In this document: positions 6,817 through 11,283 of the stretch, piece after piece
Layout: each line of letters opens with the position of its first letter
Numbering within the stretch: the first letter of the stretch is position 1
Source of the DNA: an uncultured Bacteroidota bacterium
Lineage (GTDB): Bacteria; Bacteroidota; Bacteroidia; Chitinophagales; Chitinophagaceae
Length of the DNA: 11,283 nucleotides
Direction: 5' to 3'
Assembly (NCBI GenBank): GCA_903933995.1
Contig: CAIZMD010000338.1
Location: 1-11,283 of the forward strand
Translations under genes and position numbers: made by a program
Notes under the pieces: generated by a model
Told to the model about the DNA's origin: nothing
What the model saw: only the letters and a program-made list of their open reading frames with translations
Database searches by the model: none

Positions 6817-7779
6817 TTATTTAAACAAAGTAGGAGAATTTACATCTATTTCACGAATCGATACCATCTTATATTCCGCCTGATCGCCATCCGTTCTCAT
6901 GAGAAAGGTTCCGTGACCAACTAATATAATTTTTTTGGGATCGGCATAGCTACAACCAGTTATTGCTAAAGATTGAACAGGCCAATTGCCTTGATCAACT
7001 ACCTCACCAACTTTAACCCATGTACCACCATTTTTTGGATTACCATTAGAAACAGAATCAATATAAACCTCCATTTTTACTTTGGTATTATTCTCTATAT
7101 TGTAAATAATGTACTTCATCCCAATCCATTTGTTGGGAGGCAATGGATTACTATTCCACAAAGGATCTTGGGTGTGGAATCCTGAGCCCGACCAATAATC
7201 GCTAGTAGGATGCTTTAGCTCTTTTTCAAAGTCCCATTTCCCGTCGTGACGAAATCTACAATAATAGGTAGAAGCATCACAATCGTTACCCTGAGAAGAA
7301 GCATGACCCAGCGGACCAGTTCTAGCACCAACAACCATCCCTCCATAAGTAGGTCCAGAATTGCCAATTCTTCTATAGTATGCAGTAAATTCTGTGTTTA
7401 AGAAAAATTGCTCACTAACCTTTGTAGTGCGCATAGAATTTATATGAAACCGAGGACTCCCCCCTGACATCATCATTGCACCTTTCCCATCAATATGAAA
7501 TCCTTCTGTACTTCCACTATGATCTTCCGTCCAATCAGTTGGGTCGTAAGGGTCTGGAGTATATTTAATGATTCGGTCAACGCCGTTATTCCAATGTATT
7601 GAAGTCCATTCCCTAGTGCCCGGTTTAGTATGGTAGAATTGAGAGATCCCGAACACATCTGTTGGCTTAGATTTAGTTTGTGCTGAGAGATGCTGAATTG
7701 GAAAAAAGATCATTACAAAAAATATCACTCCAGTTGGAGTTGAGAGCAAAGTATTACAGTATTTAAATCTTTTTCCCAT
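6817..7779 (-). CDS. Secreted concanavalin-A-like (glucanase/polysaccharide-lyase fold) protein
   Basis: The ATG at 7779 (MGKRFKYC...) is followed by a hydrophobic stretch and LSAQ at 31-34, so it is secreted; the frame runs on upstream but only through the intergenic repeat with no ATG. The 320-residue protein contains FGISQFYHTKPGTREW (43-58), FHIDGKGAMMMSGGSPRF, TEFTAYYRRI, CRFRHDGKWDFEKELKHP (174-191), PPNKWIGMKYIIYNI and KMEVYID, and ends with a strand before SIREIDV. This series of beta strands, with the paired RFRHDGKWDFEKE and NKWIGMKYIIY motifs, fits a ConA-like lectin/glucanase jelly roll seen in secreted proteins thought to bind or cleave polysaccharide. I cannot name catalytic residues with confidence, so binding without cleavage is possible. 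It lies 111 bp downstream of the POTRA-barrel gene with repeat C between. Confidence 0.75.
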   Translation of the reverse strand: MGKRFKYCNTLLSTPTGVIFFVMIFFPIQHLSAQTKSKPTDVFGISQFYHTKPGTREWTSIHWNNGVDRIIKYTPDPYDPTDWTEDHSGSTEGFHIDGKGAMMMSGGSPRFHINSMRTTKVSEQFFLNTEFTAYYRRIGNSGPTYGGMVVGARTGPLGHASSQGNDCDASTYYCRFRHDGKWDFEKELKHPTSDYWSGSGFHTQDPLWNSNPLPPNKWIGMKYIIYNIENNTKVKMEVYIDSVSNGNPKNGGTWVKVGEVVDQGNWPVQSLAITGCSYADPKKIILVGHGTFLMRTDGDQAEYKMVSIREIDVNSPTLFK

Positions 7780-7834
7780 AGCAAGTTTAGAAGCTAAATT
7801 TAAGTGTTTTACTTTAAAAGGATTTAGTGGGTCT

Positions 7835-7856
7835 AATTGCTGGCGCGATATCAATT
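7835..7856 (+). repeat. Dispersed repeat, copy C (GCTGGCGCGAT core)
   Basis: The core is at 7839-7849, enclosed by AATTG (7835-7839) and CAATT (7852-7856), a perfect 5-bp dyad. An outer GGATTT...AAATCC pair brackets it as well. It lies in the gap between the barrel gene and the start of the ConA-like gene. Confidence 0.7.
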
Positions 7857-7890
7857 TCAAAAATCCAATCTTAAAAATCAAGAGAAATAA

Positions 7891-9603
7891 CTAGAATCCA
7901 TATCTAAAGAAAAGCATAGCACTTAACCAAGGTTTTGCATTATTATTCAATGCATTTTGAACACCTGCCCCAGGAATGGTATACGCTATATGTCCATGCC
8001 AATACCATCGTCTGTTTTGAAAATACTTTACTGTGATATTGAATTCAGATCCATATTCTTTTTTAGTCATGGTACTCAATGCAGGGTTGCCACCAATATT
8101 ATTGTTATTGGAAGCATACATGTAAATAGCTTGAGGAACCAATTCAATTTTTGGAACGGGTCTAATATTAGCTTGTAATTGGTGAACAGTGATATTGCTA
8201 TTTTGAACAATTTTAAAATGGTTGGCACCAATTACCCATTCCTCTCCGTTGCCACCTGAAAGTAAGGGATCCCATCGTTCATATTGTTCTGTATTGGGAT
8301 TATCTCCTGAAAAATAGGCATACCTGTATCGCAAAGTTGGAGCTCCCTTTTGCTTGGCAAAACTCCAACCAAATTCAGTATATCCTGCAAAGGCAGACAT
8401 ATTAAAATTTGAATTTGTTTCATAACCAATTTCTCCTTTGAAAAACAAACCAGGTGTATTGGGTGGTCTGTTTGCGTAATAACGAAGGTTGTACAACTTT
8501 AACCCATTTCTTCCCAATACTGCACCAGCAGGCGTATAGTAGTTGAAGTTGGATTTGGGAACATCTAACATCATGATACCAACTTGATGCGCATAACCAT
8601 CACCCCATTCAGCATTGAATCCCCTAATCACCGTTTTGGAATCAACTATGCTCAGTTCATTAGGATCAAGTTGAAAAACTTGTAAGAGTAAGTTGTTGTA
8701 TTTAATAGCAGCAAGACCAAGATAATCTGCAGCCCAACGAGGATTTAATTGTAATGCTGCACGATTGTCTCCATTGGAAGCAGTATTGCGAATGATAAAT
8801 CCATTGCCAACCGAGAACTGTTGCCTACCAAATGAGAGGTTATAGGTGAAACGATTACCAGATGTAGAAGCATTAGTACCCATGAAACCAAGAAAAGCGT
8901 CTTCCACAGCTCCGTATGCCCTTGATTCGCTGGTAAAAAGTTCTCTTCCCGCTGAACCACTTGCAATATAACTGAGGCCACCATAGAGATACCTATTCTT
9001 TTTGGCAGAAAGGGTTGTAATGCCATACAAACCACCAGAGATCCATCCCTCTACCCAACCTGTAAACCCCTTTCCTACTGGGTTATTGGCCAATGGGTTT
9101 CCATTGAGCATGGCATCATCTCTACCGTACCAAGCATTATTGTTGGTGTATAGCATTTCTGCCATTGCTATTTTAGTAGTCAGTAAAGACTTATTATCCT
9201 GATAGAGAATGGGAAAATCTTTTTCCCCCATGAACAAACCAGTTTTCTCTTTTTTCTCTTTTGCAATTTCACTAACCTCAACAGTGAGCGTAATATTAAT
9301 TCCACCTATTTGAGATGGTTGAATTTCATATTGGGCAGATGCTACTTCTTGTAGTTTGCGCACTTTATTGGTATAGGCTTCTAATAAAATGGTACGAACC
9401 GAAGACTGTGGAAAAATGGGAAATGCCCGTTTAACGGTTTGCTCCAAATTTTTCTGCGCTATGGTATCTGATAATTTGTTTTGAAAAACATACACCACAT
9501 TGGTAATACGCTCACCTTCATAAAATGCATTACTTACCTGAGCAAAAATGTTATTTGAGCTCAATAGAAAAATGCAACCAACAAAAAGCTTGAAAAATTT
9601 CAT
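7891..9603 (-). CDS. Outer-membrane alginate-export-type barrel with POTRA-like N-terminus
   Basis: The 570-residue protein has a signal peptide ending NNIFAQ (residue 22). Residues about 33-112 (ITNVVYVFQNKL...LEQTVKRAFPIFP...LLEAYTNKVRKL...YEIQP...GGINITLTVEVSE) show the beta-alpha-alpha-beta-beta order and closing xxVxE strand of a POTRA-like domain. From about 180 onward come amphipathic strands with SFGRQQFSVGNGFIIRN (257-273), which resembles the GRQ..G.gfl signature of the alginate-export family (PF13372-like), then further strands ending in LFFRYGF, with the terminal Phe usual for outer-membrane barrels. It should form an outer-membrane channel with a periplasmic docking domain. It starts 16 bp after the secreted SDR, so the two are almost certainly co-transcribed. 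The exported substrate is unknown, and the alginate name should not be taken literally. Confidence 0.8.
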   Translation of the reverse strand: MKFFKLFVGCIFLLSSNNIFAQVSNAFYEGERITNVVYVFQNKLSDTIAQKNLEQTVKRAFPIFPQSSVRTILLEAYTNKVRKLQEVASAQYEIQPSQIGGINITLTVEVSEIAKEKKEKTGLFMGEKDFPILYQDNKSLLTTKIAMAEMLYTNNNAWYGRDDAMLNGNPLANNPVGKGFTGWVEGWISGGLYGITTLSAKKNRYLYGGLSYIASGSAGRELFTSESRAYGAVEDAFLGFMGTNASTSGNRFTYNLSFGRQQFSVGNGFIIRNTASNGDNRAALQLNPRWAADYLGLAAIKYNNLLLQVFQLDPNELSIVDSKTVIRGFNAEWGDGYAHQVGIMMLDVPKSNFNYYTPAGAVLGRNGLKLYNLRYYANRPPNTPGLFFKGEIGYETNSNFNMSAFAGYTEFGWSFAKQKGAPTLRYRYAYFSGDNPNTEQYERWDPLLSGGNGEEWVIGANHFKIVQNSNITVHQLQANIRPVPKIELVPQAIYMYASNNNNIGGNPALSTMTKKEYGSEFNITVKYFQNRRWYWHGHIAYTIPGAGVQNALNNNAKPWLSAMLFFRYGF

Positions 9604-9619
9604 AGGGTTTATTCACCAA

Positions 9620-10606
9620 TTAATAAGCTGTCCAACCACCATCTGTAGGATAAAGGGCTCCGGTTAAATTAGATGCTTCATCAGAAAGCAAGAAAAGTAT
9701 CACAGCCGCTTGCTCCCATACAGTTGCCATGCGATGCTTTGTATCGTTCATCATTAATAGACTTTCTGTTTTTGCTCCACCCATTCCAGTGATACCACGT
9801 TTTTTCACTTCTTTTACAAATTCAAAAGCCTTATCTGTCATGGGTGTTTCTGTAGCAGCCATATTTACAGAGTTGACTCTTATGCCATAAGGAGCGTAAT
9901 CAATGGCAGCACTTCTGGTTAGACCATTAACGGCGTGTTTACTGGCTACATAGGCTGGGTTTCCAGCTAAACCGGTAAGACCTGCAATGGACCCGACTGT
10001 TACAATAGCTCCGCCATTACCTTGCTTTAGCAATTGTTGAAGTACAGAACGCATAGATTTAAAAGTACCAGTAACGTTAATGTCTATCACATTGTCCCAA
10101 TATTTGTCCGATGCTGCATCAACAGCAGTTGGCAACAATTCTTTTTGCTTATCATAATCAAAAGCATCACCAGAGAAAGTACCATCCATGACTCCTGCAT
10201 TTAAAAGAGCCAAATCAATTTTCCCAAATTTGAGTACCGCTTGAGTCACCAGGTTGTTGCAGTCTGCAGTACTTCTAATATCTGTTTTTACAAAAAGGGC
10301 TTTGCCACCTTCTTTTCTAATAGTTTGGGCAGTTGCTTCACCTTGAGGTAACCAATCGGCAATCACAACAGAAGCGCCTTCACGGGATGCCCTAATTGCA
10401 GTAGCGCGTCCAATACCTCTTGCACCACCGGTAATGATGATCACCCTTCCTTTTAGTCTATCCTTGGAAAAATAATTGGAATCAATAGCTGTGATATTGT
10501 TTTTTTTAAAGCCCGCTTTTTCTTGGGCCATCAATTTTTGCATATTACCCAATTGGGTTAAGAGTAAGATTGATATAAAAAGTGATTGATTCAGTATTGG
10601 TTTCAT
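9620..10606 (-). CDS. Short-chain dehydrogenase/reductase with a signal peptide
   Basis: The ATG at 10606 (MKPILNQSLFISILLL...) is preferred over a TTG nine bases upstream. Residues 1-28 look like a Sec signal peptide (Lys2, hydrophobic core SLFISILLLTQLG, ending KLMAQ). A Rossmann fold follows: cofactor loop TGGARGIG (59-66), an acidic residue after strand 2 (Asp84 in VVIADW) favouring NAD over NADP, NAG (136-138), Asn177, Ser206 in VGSIAG, and Tyr219/Lys223 in PAYVASK, completing the classical SDR Asn-Ser-Tyr-Lys tetrad. It ends normally in TGALYPTDGGWTAY. SDRs are normally cytosolic; export would require cofactor loading before or after translocation, or an uncleaved N-terminal anchor facing the cytoplasm. 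The 16-bp gap to the barrel gene marks an operon. The substrate is unknown. Confidence 0.93.
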   Translation of the reverse strand: MKPILNQSLFISILLLTQLGNMQKLMAQEKAGFKKNNITAIDSNYFSKDRLKGRVIIITGGARGIGRATAIRASREGASVVIADWLPQGEATAQTIRKEGGKALFVKTDIRSTADCNNLVTQAVLKFGKIDLALLNAGVMDGTFSGDAFDYDKQKELLPTAVDAASDKYWDNVIDINVTGTFKSMRSVLQQLLKQGNGGAIVTVGSIAGLTGLAGNPAYVASKHAVNGLTRSAAIDYAPYGIRVNSVNMAATETPMTDKAFEFVKEVKKRGITGMGGAKTESLLMMNDTKHRMATVWEQAAVILFLLSDEASNLTGALYPTDGGWTAY

Positions 10607-10766
10607 TAGTTTCAATTTTTCATTAAAAGTATGGGTAAATTCAAAAACCTATGTAACGATTTTTTAATGTTTTTGTTCAAAGTACAAGGTAAATGGCTAA
10701 ATCCCCCTACACCCGCATCAACTTCGGTTCAATCTCAGTAAATGACCTGCTTGGGTTCGGGTTTAC

Positions 10767-10785
10767 TTGCTGGCGCGATGGTCAA
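10767..10785 (+). repeat. Dispersed repeat, copy D (GCTGGCGCGAT core)
   Basis: The core is at 10769-10779, with TTG (10767-10769) and CAA (10783-10785) as minimal arms. The flank GGTCAAAGAGGG is close to copy B. The surrounding 209-bp gap also has GTAAA/TTTAC (10738 and 10762) and ACCCG/CGGGT pairs, and ATGGTCAAA occurs twice about 30 bp apart, so this copy sits in a region with several small dyads. Confidence 0.7.
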
Positions 10786-10824
10786 AGAGGGCTTTTATCT
10801 AAGGCTCTATGGTCAAACTAGTTT

Positions 10825-11127
10825 TTAAAGAGTTACTGATAAATTCAACTTACCCCCCAACCCTACTTCAATAATTTTTTGCAAAGTTGAAATACGAACA
10901 TCTTTTATATCATTTTCAACTTTTGAAATATAGGCTTTATTGGTTCCACATTTATCAGCAAGCTGCTCTTGAGTCATTCCTTTCTCTAATCTTGCTTCTA
11001 ATAGCAATGCACCAAGTTTAAAGCTTTGATATCCTTTTTCAAATTTTTCTCTTTTGAGAGAACCTTTTTTGCCATATTGCTCGTCAACTAAACTGGAAAG
11101 TGTTTTAGTATTCGCTTTTGTTTTCAT
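10825..11127 (-). CDS. HigA-type antitoxin, XRE-family HTH protein
   Basis: The protein has 100 residues. The XRE helix-turn-helix lies at about 38-80 (KLGALLLEARLEKGMTQEQL, then CGTNKAYISKVEND, then ISTLQKIIEV), with the classical TQEQLA...YISKVE recognition pattern. The N-terminal 37 residues (SSLVDEQYGKKGSLKREKFE) and the C-terminal strand GGKLNLSVTL are those of Bacteroidota HigA partners of RelE/HigB toxins. It would bind DNA and repress its own promoter; the palindrome at 11214-11239 is the obvious candidate site. A strong GGAGGAG Shine-Dalgarno lies just before the ATG. Upstream is only the tail of a toxin frame, which overlaps the antitoxin start by 23 bp, so this may now be an orphan, autoregulated antitoxin. 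Confidence 0.88.
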   Translation of the reverse strand: MKTKANTKTLSSLVDEQYGKKGSLKREKFEKGYQSFKLGALLLEARLEKGMTQEQLADKCGTNKAYISKVENDIKDVRISTLQKIIEVGLGGKLNLSVTL

Positions 11128-11209
11128 AATACTCCTCCATAATTTTTAAAGCCTTTTCAATTTCAAGTTTAGGGGTCTTTTGTGTAAATCCAGCTGTCGC
11201 AATGTAATA
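11105..11209 (-). pseudogene. C-terminal remnant of a HigB/RelE-type toxin
   Basis: In the frame ending at a TAA at 11105, the minus strand encodes IATAGFTQKTPKLEIEKAL and then KIMEEYYENKSEY. The pattern GF..TQKTPK.EIEKA is the standard C-terminal signature of HigB/RelE toxins in Bacteroidota (commonly GFxKKTQKTPKxEIEKA). The tail appears to lack about three residues before TQKTP. Upstream the same frame stays open to the window edge, but it translates through a promoter-like palindrome and an AT-rich stretch with no toxin-like sequence and no N-terminal RelE motifs. I therefore read it as a deleted toxin, leaving roughly 33 codons. The alternative is a divergent toxin whose 5' part lies beyond the edge. 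Confidence 0.55.
11132..11138 (-). promoter_or_regulatory. Strong ribosome binding site of the antitoxin
   Basis: GGAGGAG lies 4 bp before the antitoxin ATG, inside the toxin-tail frame. Canonical Shine-Dalgarno sites are uncommon in Bacteroidota, and I see none as strong before the other genes here. It supports the chosen start. Confidence 0.6.
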
Positions 11210-11212
11210 AAA

Positions 11213-11220
11213 CAAAAGTA
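11213..11220 (-). promoter_or_regulatory. Promoter -7 box for the antitoxin transcript
   Basis: The minus strand reads TACTTTTG, an exact match to the Bacteroidota -7 consensus TAnnTTTG. No clear TTTG -33 element is seen at the expected distance. It overlaps one arm of the palindrome at 11214-11239, so a protein bound there would block transcription. Confidence 0.45.
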
Positions 11221-11239
11221 GTCCAAATGGACAACTTTT
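11214..11239. promoter_or_regulatory. 26-bp palindrome, candidate HigA operator
   Basis: On the plus strand the order is AAAAGT, A, GTCC, AAAT, GGAC, A, ACTTTT: arms of 6+4 bp pair perfectly around a 4-bp centre, with one mismatch per arm. This is far better than chance dyads in the window. It overlaps the -7 box and is centred about 100 bp upstream of the antitoxin ATG, the arrangement expected for autoregulation by an XRE antitoxin. Confidence 0.6.
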
Positions 11240-11269
11240 AAATAAAAGTATTAATTTAACTTTATAAGC

Positions 11270-11283
11270 ATGAAAACCAAATC
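11270..11283 (+). CDS. Possible start of a divergent plus-strand gene
   Basis: ATG AAA ACC AAA opens at 11270 and meets the window edge after 14 bases. It is preceded by a very AT-rich stretch with TAACTTTA, close to a -7 box. The only support is the position opposite the antitoxin promoter; four codons are not enough to confirm a gene. Confidence 0.25.

Noticed and set aside
7780..7881. N-terminal extension of the ConA-like protein to 7881
   Set aside because: It begins with TTG, runs through repeat copy C, and would bury the signal peptide; the ATG at 7779 gives a proper leader.
8745..9035. 96-codon minus-strand ORF inside the barrel gene
   Set aside because: It overlaps a clear outer-membrane barrel frame, and the hydrophobic look comes from frame-shifted barrel codons.
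10640..10685. Promoter for the SDR operon (TTTG ... TAGGTTTTTG on the minus strand)
   Set aside because: The spacing of 26 bp is too long and the -7 box has extra bases, so it does not fit the consensus.
10779..10817. Direct repeat ATGGTCAAA as an attachment site or CRISPR-like unit
   Set aside because: There are only two 9-bp copies, with no integrase, no spacer regularity and no third copy.

Overview
The window looks like chromosomal DNA of a Bacteroidota bacterium, perhaps in the Chitinophagaceae/Sphingobacteriia area (inference). It is AT-rich. Several secreted proteins have Bacteroidota-style signal peptides ending in ...AQ or ...SQ. One clear promoter motif fits the Bacteroidota TAnnTTTG -7 element, and there is an AraC-like regulator, a Crp/Fnr regulator with the typical ASYLGIT...LSRIRK helix, a BBP2-type porin and an alginate-export-type barrel. 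Every confident complete gene lies on the minus strand. There is no rRNA, tRNA, CRISPR array, integrase or transposase, and no gene-free stretch longer than 300 bases.

Read along the minus strand, from high to low coordinates: (i) 11105-11283, a divergent control region with a 26-bp operator-like palindrome over a consensus -7 box, then what looks like only the C-terminal tail of a HigB/RelE toxin, then an intact HigA-type antitoxin (10825-11127). (ii) 6817-10606, an envelope locus: an SDR dehydrogenase carrying a signal peptide, 16 bp from an outer-membrane barrel of the alginate-export type with a POTRA-like N-terminus, followed after 111 bp by a secreted concanavalin-A-like protein. (iii) 5559-6614, a BBP2-like porin. 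(iv) 4433-5317, a cytoplasmic chloroperoxidase/esterase-type alpha/beta hydrolase. (v) 3574-4330, a secreted SGNH/GDSL hydrolase whose 3' end is out of frame. (vi) 1799-3535, an AraC-family regulator followed by a secreted MES/HNL-like alpha/beta hydrolase. (vii) 1058-1678, an unrecognised secreted protein. (viii) 1-951, a Crp/Fnr-type regulator followed by a membrane protein cut by the window edge.

A feature linking these blocks is a GC-rich 11-mer, GCTGGCGCGAT, present four times, always intergenic, always in the same orientation, and each time between short inverted arms of differing sequence. This is a dispersed structured repeat. The SDR, POTRA-barrel and ConA-like genes are the best candidate for an undescribed functional unit, possibly modification and outer-membrane passage of a glycan or other secreted compound. 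That function is inference from domains and gene order only.
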